Assembly (NCBI GenBank): GCA_015709205.1 | Contig: JACCQO010000014.1 | Span: forward strand, 26,181-90,180 | Direction of reading: 5' to 3' | Length of the DNA: 64,000 bases | DNA from: Desulfovibrionaceae bacterium | Lineage (GTDB): Bacteria > Desulfobacterota > Desulfovibrionia > Desulfovibrionales > Desulfovibrionaceae | In this document: positions 1 to 9,970 of the stretch, one piece after another | Position numbering within the stretch: position 1 is the stretch's first letter | Layout of the letters: every line of letters begins with the position of its first letter | Notes under the pieces: model-generated | What the model was told of the DNA's origin: nothing | The model's input: only the letters and a program-made list of their open reading frames with translations | Databases searched by the model: none | Made by a program: the position numbers and the translations under genes

Positions 1-120
1 CTCCATGGTGCGGATGATTTCCTGGACCTTGAGGATGTCCACGCCGAACTCCTCATCCCCGATACTGAAGGTGACGAGTTGTTGCAGCTCGGCATCCTGC
101 TTCTTTATGGATTCTGCCAT
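1..120 (-). CDS. cheW: Chemotaxis coupling protein CheW, N-terminal part (cut by window edge)
   Basis: The first 40 residues read off the minus strand from the ATG at 120 include the stretch QLVTFSIGDEEFGVDILKV and the continuation QEIIRT, the usual opening of CheW domains. CheW bridges chemoreceptors and the CheA kinase in the cytoplasm. AAGGGGTGG lies just upstream of the ATG and fits a ribosome binding site. The rest of the gene is outside the window, so a CheW domain within a larger protein (CheV type) cannot be excluded. The chemoreceptor gene near 61 kb is a plausible partner but is not linked. Confidence 0.85.
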   Translation of the reverse strand, partial: MAESIKKQDAELQQLVTFSIGDEEFGVDILKVQEIIRTME

Positions 121-134
121 AGCCACCCCTTTTG

Positions 135-147
135 ATTGAAATTCAAT
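135..147. repeat. Perfect 13-base palindrome in the cheW leader
   Basis: ATTGAA-A-TTCAAT is a perfect 6+1+6 palindrome in AT-rich DNA between the proposed cheW promoter and its start codon. It could be an operator or the base of a small hairpin, or only a chance effect of local AT content. Confidence 0.3.
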
Positions 148-177
148 GGTTTTGGGATGTTGTTTTCAATCTCTGCT

Positions 178-206
178 ATTTTGCTACTAACTGGTTAAAA
201 ATTCAA
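178..206 (-). promoter_or_regulatory. Candidate sigma-70 promoter for cheW
   Basis: On the minus strand TTGAAT (201-206) is followed after 17 bases by CAAAAT (178-183), each four or five matches to the -35 and -10 consensus. It sits in a strikingly AT-rich stretch of an otherwise GC-rich window and points at cheW. Confidence 0.45.
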
Positions 207-400
207 TACATAAATTCATTGAGTTTGCAAATGATTTTTGGGGCACACGGATTGGGAAAAAAACGGTGCCCGGGGTCTTGAAAAATCACCCTTCCTCTAT
301 TACAAATTGCGGGCGGACGGAGCTCATCGGGAGGGGAGCTGTCCTGACCCTTCCCCTTTTCCTTAGCCACGGCTTGAAAAGACCTTCAGGAGGGTCCCAC

Positions 401-622
401 TTGGCCAGATTCTTTCCCAATCCCGAGGAAATCCCCCTTTCTGACCAGATCAAGGCCCTGGGCGACGACGAGTTGCTCGACTTCTGGGAGGAAACCCAGT
501 TTCTGGACAAGTTCCTGCAAGAGGACGTGCCGCCCAACGTGGCCGCCACCAAGGAATACGAACGGATGATTATTCTGGAGCTGCAACTGCGAACCTGCAT
601 GCGCTCCTGCGAAGGCCGTTGA
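401..622 (+). CDS. Small conserved-looking protein of unknown function (73 aa)
   Basis: I chose the TTG at 401 because AGGAGG (388-393) lies seven bases upstream. The frame is open further upstream, but that part has unlike codon use. The product is acidic and helical, with a leucine- and aromatic-rich centre (ALGDDELLDFWEETQFLDKF) and two cysteines near the C-terminus (TCMRSC). No signal peptide or membrane segment is visible. Codon use is strongly GC at third positions, as in real genes here. The gene is monocistronic: the terminator at 649-685 follows directly. I do not recognise a family, and a DNA-binding or adaptor role would be a guess. Confidence 0.65.
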   Translation: MARFFPNPEEIPLSDQIKALGDDELLDFWEETQFLDKFLQEDVPPNVAATKEYERMIILELQLRTCMRSCEGR

Positions 623-648
623 CGAAACCTCGTCAACCGAAGGAAAAA

Positions 649-685
649 CGCCCCCGCCGGACAACGGCAGGGGCGCTTTTTTTTG
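649..685. terminator. Bidirectional intrinsic terminator between the 73-aa gene and ugd
   Basis: A GC-rich stem (GCCCCCGCCG against CGGCAGGGGC, one mismatch, loop about 5) is flanked by an A run on the left and a T run on the right, so it can end transcripts from both convergent genes. Confidence 0.8.
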
Positions 686-710
686 GGGCTTTCGGCCGCG
701 CCGCGCGGGC

Positions 711-2039
711 CTAGCGGCGGCCGATGCTGTGGTAGGTGAAGCCGAATTCGGCCATGATCGACGGGGAATAGAGGTTGCGGCCGTCGAAGAGCACGGGTTC
801 GGAGAGCATTTCCCGGATGCGCCTGAAGTCCGGGGTGCGGAACTGGTTCCACTCCGTGACCACGGCCAGGGCGTCCGCGCCCTCCAGGGCCGCGTACTGC
901 GAGTCCACGACCTCGGCCAGGTCGTTGCCGGCCAGCAGCTCGCGGCCGCGCTCCCCGGCCACGGGGTCGAAGGCGCGCACGCGCATGCCGCGCGCGGTGA
1001 GCGCCTCGATGATCTTCAGGGCCGCGGCCTCGCGCGTGTCGTCGGTGTTGGCCTTGAAGGCGATGCCCCACAGGGCCAGGGTCCGGCCGCTTACGCCGCC
1101 CGAGGGGGCGAAGTGGTCCTCGATCTTCTGGGCCAGGACCAGCTTCTGGCGGTTGTTGACCTCGTCCACGGCCGTGAGCACCTGGGGCTCGTAGCCGTAG
1201 TCGCGCGAGGTGTGGATCAGGGCCTTGACGTCCTTGGGAAAGCAGGAGCCGCCGTAGCCCACGCCGGGATAGATGAAGTGGTAGCCGATGCGGTGGTCCG
1301 AGCCGATGCCCAGGCGCACGTCGCGCACGTCCGCGCCCACGCGTTCGCAGAGGTTGGCGATCTCGTTGATGAAGGAAATCTTCGTGGCCAGCATGCAGTT
1401 GGCCGCGTACTTGGTCATCTCCGCGCTGCGCACGCTCATGACGATGAGCTTCTCGCGGCTGCGGGCAAAGGGGGCGTAGAGGGCCTTGATCAGTTCGGCC
1501 GTGGCCGGGTTGTCCGTGCCCACGACCACGCGGTCGGGCTTCATGAAGTCGTTGACCGCGTCGCCCTCCTTGAGGAATTCGGGGTTGGAGACCACGTCGA
1601 ACTCCACGTCCGCGCCCCGGGCGGTGAGTTCGGCCTTGATGATGGCGCGCACGGAGTCGGCCGTGCCCACGGGCACGGTGGACTTGTCGATGACGATGGT
1701 GCGCTGGGTGATGGAGCGGCCGATCTCGCGGGCCACCTGGTGCACGTAGGACAGGTCGCAGGAGCCGTCCTCGGCGCAGGGGGTGCCCACGGTGATGAAG
1801 GCGAAGAGCGCGCCGTCGAGGCCCTCGGCCAGGTCCGTGGTGAAGGAGAGGCGGCCGTCGGCCGCGTTGCGGCGCACCATTTCTTCCAGCCCGGGCTCGT
1901 AGATGTGCACCTTGCCCTGGCGCAGGGTCTCGACGACCGCGGGGTTGACGTCCACGCAGCGCACGTCGCTGCCCATTTCGGCCAGGCAGGCCGCGGTGAC
2001 GAGGCCCACGTATCCGGTTCCGACTATGCATACGTTCAT
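711..2039 (-). CDS. ugd: UDP-glucose 6-dehydrogenase
   Basis: It oxidises UDP-glucose to UDP-glucuronate with two NAD+, a cytoplasmic step towards surface polysaccharides. The 442-residue product opens with the dinucleotide-binding motif GTGYVGLVTAACLAEMG and carries the active-site segment YGGSCFPKD with its catalytic Cys, followed by the substrate-binding C-terminal domain. Length fits the family. The start at 2039 puts the Rossmann motif at residue 6, where the family has it, and AAGGA lies seven bases upstream. It is transcribed alone, divergent from pdxJ and convergent with the 73-aa gene. No glycosyltransferases lie nearby, so the end product is unknown. Confidence 0.93.
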   Translation of the reverse strand: MNVCIVGTGYVGLVTAACLAEMGSDVRCVDVNPAVVETLRQGKVHIYEPGLEEMVRRNAADGRLSFTTDLAEGLDGALFAFITVGTPCAEDGSCDLSYVHQVAREIGRSITQRTIVIDKSTVPVGTADSVRAIIKAELTARGADVEFDVVSNPEFLKEGDAVNDFMKPDRVVVGTDNPATAELIKALYAPFARSREKLIVMSVRSAEMTKYAANCMLATKISFINEIANLCERVGADVRDVRLGIGSDHRIGYHFIYPGVGYGGSCFPKDVKALIHTSRDYGYEPQVLTAVDEVNNRQKLVLAQKIEDHFAPSGGVSGRTLALWGIAFKANTDDTREAAALKIIEALTARGMRVRAFDPVAGERGRELLAGNDLAEVVDSQYAALEGADALAVVTEWNQFRTPDFRRIREMLSEPVLFDGRNLYSPSIMAEFGFTYHSIGRR

Positions 2040-2222
2040 GGAGGTGTCCTTGGTGGTTGTACTGCGGTATGATTGCATCCGGATTGAAGGTAAGCCGGTT
2101 CCTAACGGCTGGCAGCCGCTTCGTCAACGGTCGCGCCGGGCGCGGCGGATCGCGGCTGGGCGCGCGGGCCGCGCCGGCGGCGGCATCCGGCGGTCGCGGG
2201 TCTGGGCAATATCCCTTGCTCC

Positions 2223-2251
2223 TTGACTTTCCGCAACCGTGAAAGGATGAT
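2223..2251 (+). promoter_or_regulatory. Candidate promoter for the pdxJ operon
   Basis: TTGACT (2223-2228), a 17-base spacer and GATGAT (2246-2251; four of six to consensus) lie about 30 bases before the pdxJ start, in the intergenic region divergent from ugd. Confidence 0.45.
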
Positions 2252-2282
2252 CCGCCTACAAACGCAACAAGGAGCTTGAGTC

Positions 2283-3008
2283 ATGCCGTATCTCGTTGTC
2301 AACGTCGATCACGTGGCCACGTTGCGCCAGCAGCGCCTGGGCCACGAACCCGAGCCCGTGGCCGCCGCCCTCATGGCCGAGCTGGCCGGGGCGCGGGGCA
2401 TCATCACGCACCTGCGCGAGGACCGCCGCCACATCCAGGACCGCGACGTGGAACTGCTGGCCCGGACCCTGAGCACCCGGCTGCACCTGGAGATGGCCGC
2501 CACGGCCGAGATGCAGGCCATCGCCCTGCGCGTGAAGCCCTACATGGTCTGCCTGGTGCCGGAGAAGCGCGAGGAGCTGACCACCGAGGGCGGGCTGGAC
2601 GTGGCCGCGCGCGTGGACGCGCTGCGCGACTTCCTCGCGCCCATCCATGCCGCGGGCATCCTCTCCTCCCTGTTCATCGAGGCCGCTCCCGCGCAGATCG
2701 AGGCCGCCACGGCCATCGGCGCGCCCTACGTCGAGATCCATACGGGCCACTACGCCGACGCGCCCGAAGGCCCGGCGCGCGATGCCGAGCTGGCGCGCAT
2801 CCTGGAGGGCATCCGGACGGCGCGCGAAGCCGGGCTCAAGGTCAACCTGGGCCACGGCCTGAACTACACCAACGTCTTCGCCTTTGCCGACGTGCCCGGC
2901 ATCAGCGAGTATTCCATCGGCCACTCCATCGTTTCCCGCGCCGTGCTCACGGGCATGGAGGAGGCCGTGGGCCGCATGGCCGACATCATTTCCACCTTTG
3001 TGGACTAG
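2283..3008 (+). CDS. pdxJ: Pyridoxine 5'-phosphate synthase PdxJ
   Basis: PdxJ condenses 1-deoxyxylulose 5-phosphate with 3-amino-2-oxopropyl phosphate to give pyridoxine 5'-phosphate in the DXP-dependent vitamin B6 pathway. The 241-residue protein starts with the family signature [12 protein letters not shown] and has the expected TIM-barrel elements, including the phosphate-binding region near [14 protein letters not shown] lies nine bases before the ATG. It opens a plus-strand run of eight genes. pdxJ followed by acpS is a common bacterial order, which supports both assignments. Confidence 0.95.
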   Translation: MPYLVVNVDHVATLRQQRLGHEPEPVAAALMAELAGARGIITHLREDRRHIQDRDVELLARTLSTRLHLEMAATAEMQAIALRVKPYMVCLVPEKREELTTEGGLDVAARVDALRDFLAPIHAAGILSSLFIEAAPAQIEAATAIGAPYVEIHTGHYADAPEGPARDAELARILEGIRTAREAGLKVNLGHGLNYTNVFAFADVPGISEYSIGHSIVSRAVLTGMEEAVGRMADIISTFVD

Positions 3009-3047
3009 TCTGTGGATTAGGCGGACGGAACGGACGGGGACCGAGCG

Positions 3048-3425
3048 ATGATCGTGGGCCTGGGCATCGACGTGGTGGAGCTGGAACGCATCCGCGCCTC
3101 GTGGGAGCGGTTCGGCGACGCCTTTGCGCGCCGCGTGCTCTGCGCCGAGGAACTCGCCGCCCTGCCCGCGCGCAATCCCGTGCCCTTCCTGGCCGCGCGT
3201 TTCGCGGGCAAGGAGGCCGCGGTCAAGGCCCTGGGCACCGGCATGTCCGACGGCGTGGGGCTGCGCCAGGTGCGCATCCTCGCCCTGCCCTCGGGGCGCC
3301 CGGTCATCGACTTCACCGGCCGCGCGCGCGAGGTCTTCGACGCCCTGGGCGCCGGGCGCGGCCTGGTGAGCCTGACCCACGGCCGGGACACGGCCGCCGC
3401 CGTGGTCGTTCTGGAAACCGAATGA
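3048..3425 (+). CDS. acpS: Holo-[acyl-carrier-protein] synthase
   Basis: AcpS transfers the phosphopantetheine arm of coenzyme A to the serine of acyl carrier protein. The 125-residue protein has both family signatures: [12 protein letters not shown] at the N-terminus with the metal-binding Asp, and [14 protein letters not shown] around residue 45 with the Glu and Lys of the active site. Size fits the small trimeric AcpS class. It lies 39 bases after pdxJ and 53 before nnr in the same operon. Confidence 0.94.
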   Translation: MIVGLGIDVVELERIRASWERFGDAFARRVLCAEELAALPARNPVPFLAARFAGKEAAVKALGTGMSDGVGLRQVRILALPSGRPVIDFTGRAREVFDALGAGRGLVSLTHGRDTAAAVVVLETE

Positions 3426-3478
3426 TCCCGAACGATTCTGATTGACCTTGTAAGCCACAACCCCTTTGGGAGAAGCCC

Positions 3479-5080
3479 ATGCATCTGCCCGAGTTCGAGC
3501 CCCTGCCCACCCCGGCCGAAATGGCCGCCTGGGACTGCGCCGCCATCGACGACTACGGCCTGCGCGCGGAAATGCTCATGGAGAATGCCGCACGCGAGGC
3601 CTTCGACGTGCTTTTGGACGAGTACGGCCCCGTGGCGGGCACCACCGCCCTGCTCTTCGCCGGGCCGGGCAACAACGGCGGCGACGCCTTCGCCCTGGCG
3701 CGGCACCTGCTGGACGCCGGGTGCATGCCCCTGGTGCTGCACGCGCGGCCCCTGCGCGCCTACGCGGGCGCGGCCGGGTACCACGCGCGGCTGGCGCGGC
3801 GCGTGGGCGTGCCCATGCGCGCCCTGAACCGCGTGGACCCCTACGGCCTGCCCGAGCCGGACCTGGTGGTGGACGGCCTCCTGGGCACCGGGTTCTCCGG
3901 CGCCCTGCGGCCGGAATTCCTGGACTGGGTGGAGTGCGTCAACCTGCTGGCCGAGCGCGCCTTCGTGCTCGCCCTGGACATTCCCTCGGGCCTGGACGGG
4001 CTCACGGGCCGTCCCTGCCCCGTGGCCGTGCGCGCCGACGCCACGGCGACCTTCGGCGCGGCCAAGGCCGGGCTGCTGGCCCCGGAGGCCGAACCCTACG
4101 TGGGCGAACTCAACGTCTGCCCCATCGGCATTCCGGCGGCGGTGCTGGAGGCCGCGCCCGCCTCGCGCCAGATCATCACCGAGGACGTGGCCGCGTACCT
4201 GCCCGAGGTCGAGCCGGACATGAACAAGGGCGCGGCCGGGCGCGTGCTCGTGCTCGGCGGGTCGGCGGGCCTGTGCGGCGCGCCGTGCCTGGCCGGTCTG
4301 GCCGCCCTGCGCGCCGGGGCCGGGCTGGTCCACGTGGCCGGGCCTGCCTGCGTGCGCGCGGCGGCCAACGCCTTTCTGCCGGACCTGATGACCGTGGACG
4401 CCGGGGCCGAAGGATGGCGGTGGAATCCCGCGACCCTGGGCGACCTCGCGGGCCGGTTCGACGCCCTGGCCGTGGGCCCGGGCATGGGCCGCGCGGCCGA
4501 CGCCGGGGATTTTCTGCGTACGCTGCTGGCCGCCGAAAGGCCGCCCACGGTGCTGGACGCCGACGGGCTGTGGTGGCTGGCCGAGGCCGACCTCTGGTCC
4601 CTGCTCAAGCCCACGGACGTGCTCACCCCGCACCCGGGCGAGGCCGCCCGGCTCCTGGGCGCGACCACGGCCGAGGTCCAGGCCGACCGCGCCGGTGCCG
4701 TGCGCGCCCTGGCCGACCGCATCGGGGCGGGGCAGACTGGGGCGGGGCACACCGGGGCCACCGTGGTGCTCAAGGGCGCGGGCAGCCTGGTCTGCGCGCC
4801 CGGGGCCCCGGTCTATCTCGCGCCCTTCGCGGCCCCCTGCCTGGCCGTGGGCGGCTCGGGCGACGTGCTCGCCGGGCTGCTGGCCGCGCTGCTCGGGCGC
4901 GGGACCGACCCCTTGCCCGCGGCCTGCCTTGCGGTGTATTGGCACGGACTCGCCGGGCTCATGCTGGAAGAGGAATTCCCCCTGCGCGGCAATCTTGCCC
5001 AGGAAATCGCGCACGCCCTGCCCGCTGCGCTGGCCGACCTGCTGTCGGACGAAACGGAGGAGACCGATGCTCACTGCTAA
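3479..5080 (+). CDS. nnr: Bifunctional NAD(P)H-hydrate repair enzyme (epimerase and ADP/ATP-dependent dehydratase)
   Basis: This 533-residue fusion repairs hydrated NADH and NADPH. The N-terminal YjeF epimerase domain (about 1-230) has MENAAREAFDVL and the loop AGPGNNGGDAFALARH near residue 62. The C-terminal ribokinase-like dehydratase domain (about 240-533) has the anion-hole and catalytic segment VGGSGDVLAG near residue 456 and the HPGE motif near residue 384. Both halves look intact. The start at 3479 has a GGGAG-type site upstream. Its 3' end overlaps the next gene by 14 bases, so translation is probably coupled. Confidence 0.94.
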   Translation: MHLPEFEPLPTPAEMAAWDCAAIDDYGLRAEMLMENAAREAFDVLLDEYGPVAGTTALLFAGPGNNGGDAFALARHLLDAGCMPLVLHARPLRAYAGAAGYHARLARRVGVPMRALNRVDPYGLPEPDLVVDGLLGTGFSGALRPEFLDWVECVNLLAERAFVLALDIPSGLDGLTGRPCPVAVRADATATFGAAKAGLLAPEAEPYVGELNVCPIGIPAAVLEAAPASRQIITEDVAAYLPEVEPDMNKGAAGRVLVLGGSAGLCGAPCLAGLAALRAGAGLVHVAGPACVRAAANAFLPDLMTVDAGAEGWRWNPATLGDLAGRFDALAVGPGMGRAADAGDFLRTLLAAERPPTVLDADGLWWLAEADLWSLLKPTDVLTPHPGEAARLLGATTAEVQADRAGAVRALADRIGAGQTGAGHTGATVVLKGAGSLVCAPGAPVYLAPFAAPCLAVGGSGDVLAGLLAALLGRGTDPLPAACLAVYWHGLAGLMLEEEFPLRGNLAQEIAHALPAALADLLSDETEETDAHC

Positions 5081-5522
5081 GGACATCATGACCACCGAGG
5101 TGGTCACGGTCACGGAGGCCACGGACATCAGCGAGGTGGCGCGGCTGCTGCTGGAAAAGCGCTTCAACGGCGCGCCCGTGGTGGACGCGGACGGCGCGCT
5201 GGTGGGCGTGATCTGCCAGAGCGACCTGATCACCCAGCAGAAGCGCGTGAAGATGCCCTCGCTGTTCACGGTGCTGGACGGCTTTATCCCCCTGGGCTCC
5301 ACGGCGGCCCTGGAAAAGGAGATCGAGAAGATCGCCGCCACCACCGTGGGCCAGGCCATGACCCGCGACCCGGTCTTCGTGGCCCCCAACGTGCCCGTGG
5401 AGGTCATCGCCTCGCTGATGGTGGACCGCAAGCTGCATACCCTTCCCGTGGTGGATGAGGGCAGGCTTGTGGGCGTCATCGGCAAGGAGGACGTGCTCCG
5501 CGTGCTGGTGGGCGGCAAGTAG
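5067..5522 (+). CDS. CBS-domain-pair protein
   Basis: The 151-residue protein is little more than two CBS domains (about 1-60 and 82-150), which together form a Bateman module that binds adenine nucleotides or S-adenosylmethionine. Typical elements are DIMTTEVVTVTEATDISEVA, NGAPVVDADGALVGVI and HTLPVVDEGRLVGVIGKEDVLRVL. The ATG at 5067 lies inside the end of nnr, with GGAGG eight bases upstream. A second CBS-only protein is at 35803. The ligand and partner are unknown. Its place after nnr could suggest nucleotide sensing, but that is only inference. Confidence 0.88.
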   Translation: MLTAKDIMTTEVVTVTEATDISEVARLLLEKRFNGAPVVDADGALVGVICQSDLITQQKRVKMPSLFTVLDGFIPLGSTAALEKEIEKIAATTVGQAMTRDPVFVAPNVPVEVIASLMVDRKLHTLPVVDEGRLVGVIGKEDVLRVLVGGK

Positions 5523-5545
5523 CGTGCGCGCGCGGGCCGGGAGAC

Positions 5546-6118
5546 GTGGTGGCTGCTGAAGACGCCGGGCGCGGCGCGGATCTGGTCGTGCGCCTGGCCG
5601 ACGCCGCGGCCACCGAGGAACTGGGCGCGCTGCTGGCGCGCACCCTGCCGGAGGCGGGGCGCTGCCGCGCGGTGCTCTTCTTCGGCGAACTCGGCGCGGG
5701 CAAGACCACGCTGATCCGTGGCCTGGTGGCCGCCCTGCCGGGCGGCGCTGCGGCCGAGGTCAGCAGCCCGAGCTTCAATCTCTGCAACCTCTACCCCACC
5801 GAGCCGGAGGTCGCGCACTTCGACCTCTACCGGCTGGAGGGGATGTGCGCCGACGAATCCCTTCTGGAAGCGCTGGACGGTGACGGCGCCTTTGGCACGG
5901 GGGCCGGGAGGCCGCCCCTGGTGCTCGTGGAGTGGGCCGAACGTCTGGCGCCGGACTGCGCTCCGGAGCACGGGCTGGAAGTGCATCTTTCGCCCGACGG
6001 CGCGGGCCGTCGGGCAAGGCTTTGCGCCGTGGGGGACGCGGCGCTCTGGCTCGCGGCGCTTTTCCGCGCAGCGGACCGGTCCGGTGGACGGCTGGATATT
6101 CAATCAATAAAGGACTGA
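5546..6118 (+). CDS. tsaE: tRNA threonylcarbamoyladenosine biosynthesis ATPase TsaE
   Basis: TsaE is the ATPase partner of TsaB and TsaD in making t6A37 on ANN-decoding tRNAs. The Walker A motif GELGAGKTTLIRG is near residue 50, followed by SSPSFNLCNLY and the Asp of VAHFDLYRLEG, all typical of the family. At 190 residues it is longer than the usual 140-160 because of an N-terminal lead. GTG codons at 5546 and 5549 are both possible starts. Its partner TsaD is in the same window at 27349, in a different operon. Confidence 0.9.
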   Translation: MVAAEDAGRGADLVVRLADAAATEELGALLARTLPEAGRCRAVLFFGELGAGKTTLIRGLVAALPGGAAAEVSSPSFNLCNLYPTEPEVAHFDLYRLEGMCADESLLEALDGDGAFGTGAGRPPLVLVEWAERLAPDCAPEHGLEVHLSPDGAGRRARLCAVGDAALWLAALFRAADRSGGRLDIQSIKD

Positions 6119-6123
6119 AAACC

Positions 6124-7344
6124 ATGCGAATTCTTGTGCAGAAATTCGGCGGCACTTCGGTCAGGAACCTGGAGTGCATGCAACAGGTGGAGCGCAAGGT
6201 GCTCCACGCCCTGGACGAGGGCTACAAGGTCATCACCGTGCTCTCGGCCATGTCCGGGGAGACGGACAGGCTCCTGGAGCTGGCGCGCCAGTGGTCCAGG
6301 CGGCCCGACCCCGCGGAAAAGGACGTGCTCGTGGCCACGGGCGAACAGGTCTCCGTGGCCCTGTTCACCATGCTGCTCAAGGACCGGGGCCTCAAGGCCC
6401 GTTCGGTGCTCGGGTTCCAGGCGGCCATCACCACGGACGACGCCTACTGCAAGGCGCGCATTCACGAGATCGACACGGACCGCTTGCTGGAGATGCTCGA
6501 GGCCCACGACGTGCTCGTGGTCGCCGGGTTCCAGGGATGCGATCCGGACCGGCGCATCACCACCCTGGGGCGCGGCGGCTCGGACACCTCGGCCGTGGCC
6601 CTGGCCGCGGCCGTGAAGGCCGAGCGCTGCGACATCTATACGGACGTGGACGGCGTGTACACCACGGACCCGAACATCTGTTCCAAGGCGCGGAAAATGA
6701 AGAAGATCTCCTATGACGTCATGCTCGAGTTCGCGGGCATGGGCGCCAAGGTGCTGCAGATCCGCTCCGTGGAATTCGCCAAGAAATTCAACGTGCCCGT
6801 ACAGGTGCGTTCCACTTTTACGGACGGACCGGGAACCCTCGTCACCAAGGAGGACGACACTATGGAAGCCGTGATGGTCTCGGGAATCGCCTACGACAAG
6901 GACCAGTGCCGCATTACCGTGCGTCAGGTGCCCGACCGGCCCGGCATCGCCGCCGCCATCTTCACGCCCCTGGCCGCCGCCAAGATCCTGGTGGACATGA
7001 TCATCCAGAACGCCTCCCTGGACGGCAAGACCGACATGACCTTCACCATCTGCCGGGGCGACCTGGACCAGACCCTGGAGATCCTCGAAGGGGTCAAGGC
7101 CGAGCTCGGCGCGGGCGAGGTGCTCTACGACACCCAGGTCTGCAAGGTCTCGGCCATCGGCGTGGGCATGCGCAACCACTCCGGCGTGGCGGCCAAGATG
7201 TTCACCACCCTGAAGAAGGAGAACATCAACATTCTGATGATCTCCACCTCGGAGATCAAGATCACCTGCCTTATCGAGGAAAAATACACCGAACTCGCGG
7301 TACGCACCCTGCACGACGTCTTCGAACTCGCGGCAGGGCAATAG
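6124..7344 (+). CDS. lysC: Aspartate kinase with two C-terminal ACT domains
   Basis: It phosphorylates aspartate at the head of lysine, threonine and methionine synthesis. The kinase domain (about 1-245) has KFGGTSV at residue 7, the segment TLGRGGSDTSAVALA and YTDVDGVYTTDP. Two ACT domains (about 265-330 and 345-405) follow and probably bind lysine or threonine for feedback. The 406-residue length and layout match monofunctional type III aspartokinases. The ATG at 6124 has AAGGA nine bases upstream and is five bases after tsaE stops. The sequence upstream in this frame lies within tsaE and is not part of the gene. Confidence 0.95.
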   Translation: MRILVQKFGGTSVRNLECMQQVERKVLHALDEGYKVITVLSAMSGETDRLLELARQWSRRPDPAEKDVLVATGEQVSVALFTMLLKDRGLKARSVLGFQAAITTDDAYCKARIHEIDTDRLLEMLEAHDVLVVAGFQGCDPDRRITTLGRGGSDTSAVALAAAVKAERCDIYTDVDGVYTTDPNICSKARKMKKISYDVMLEFAGMGAKVLQIRSVEFAKKFNVPVQVRSTFTDGPGTLVTKEDDTMEAVMVSGIAYDKDQCRITVRQVPDRPGIAAAIFTPLAAAKILVDMIIQNASLDGKTDMTFTICRGDLDQTLEILEGVKAELGAGEVLYDTQVCKVSAIGVGMRNHSGVAAKMFTTLKKENINILMISTSEIKITCLIEEKYTELAVRTLHDVFELAAGQ

Positions 7345-7374
7345 AGAGAACCAAAAGCCCAAAAGGAACGACCC

Positions 7375-8988
<1,614 letters not shown>

Positions 8989-9018
8989 GCGCTGCGCACG
9001 TCGCACAGGAGGATGGCC

Positions 9019-9864
9019 ATGGAACCGCTCCGCATCACCCTGCTCATGGACAACGACGCCAAGGACGGCCTGGCGTGCGAACACGGGCTCTCCATGTTTC
9101 TGCAGACTCCCGCCGGCGCGGCCGTGCTCTGGGATTTCGGGGCCTCGGGCGCGTTTTTGGACAACGCCCGGGCACTGGGCGTTGACCTTTCGCGCCTGGA
9201 AGCGGCTGCCCTGTCGCACGGGCATTATGACCATGCGGGCGGGCTGGGGCCCTTTCTGGAGGCCACGGGCTTTTCCGGGCCCGTCTACGGCCATCCGGCC
9301 TGTGCATCGCCCCGCTGGTCCGTGCGCGCCGGAAGCGCGGTGCGCGACATCTCCGCGCACCTGCCCGCGGGGCTCGAACTCGTGCCCGTCAGGCGGGAGG
9401 AGCGCATCGTGGAAGGGCTGACCATGCTCGCGGACGTGGAGCGGCTGCCCGGCCGCGCCCAGATGGTGGAGGGATTCCACCAGGATCCGGAGGGCGCCGT
9501 GGCGGACACGGTGCCGGATGACGGCTGCCTGCTGGCCGAGAGTCCGGGCGGGCCGGTGCTCGTGCTCGGCTGTTGCCACAGCGGGCTGGCCAACACCCTG
9601 GCCGCCGTGCGCGCGCGGCTGGGGGTGGACCGGCTGCACGCCGTGGTCGGCGGGCTGCATCTCAAGGGCTGGCCGGACATCGTTTCGGCCGCTGTGCTCG
9701 ACGAGACCCTGGAGGCGCTGGTGGAGTTCGGCGTGGAGCGCGTGTGCGCCGGGCACTGCACGGGCCACGGCGCGGCCCGCGCCCTGCTGCACCGCGCCAC
9801 CGCCGCCCGGGCCCCGTTCCACATGGAGGCCACCCCGGCCGGAACGGAGTTGGTCTTCGCCTGA
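9019..9864 (+). CDS. MBL-fold metallohydrolase (281 aa)
   Basis: The motif ALSHGHYDHAGGL carries the HxHxDH metal site of metallo-beta-lactamase-fold hydrolases. A later GCCHSGLANTL and VGGLHLKG supply further metal ligands and resemble the branch annotated as dihydropterin-type or methanopterin-precursor hydrolases. The substrate cannot be told from sequence. I prefer the ATG at 9019: AGGAGG occupies 9007-9012, six bases ahead, but directly abuts the ATG at 9013. It is the last gene of the pdxJ operon, followed by a strong terminator. No signal peptide is seen, so it acts in the cytoplasm. Confidence 0.85.
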   Translation: MEPLRITLLMDNDAKDGLACEHGLSMFLQTPAGAAVLWDFGASGAFLDNARALGVDLSRLEAAALSHGHYDHAGGLGPFLEATGFSGPVYGHPACASPRWSVRAGSAVRDISAHLPAGLELVPVRREERIVEGLTMLADVERLPGRAQMVEGFHQDPEGAVADTVPDDGCLLAESPGGPVLVLGCCHSGLANTLAAVRARLGVDRLHAVVGGLHLKGWPDIVSAAVLDETLEALVEFGVERVCAGHCTGHGAARALLHRATAARAPFHMEATPAGTELVFA

Positions 9865-9915
9865 CCTGCCGCGTTCCCTCTTGCGCTATCCTCTTCGCCG
9901 TTGCTGAAAAACGAA

Positions 9916-9945
9916 AAGGCCCCCTCGAACGAGGGGGCCTTTTTT
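9916..9945. terminator. Bidirectional intrinsic terminator
   Basis: AAGGCCCCCTC - GAAC - GAGGGGGCCTT is a perfect 11-base stem with a four-base loop, an A-rich left flank and six Ts on the right. It separates the convergent MBL and GGDEF genes. Confidence 0.93.
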
Positions 9946-9970
9946 CGGCAAAATCGCCGTCCGCCCGGGC

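Noticed and set aside
3017-6103. A 1028-codon open frame on the minus strand
   Set aside because: It lies antisense to acpS, nnr, the CBS gene and tsaE, has no recognisable domain, and consists of Gly/Arg/Gln/His-rich low-complexity sequence typical of mirror frames in high-GC genes.
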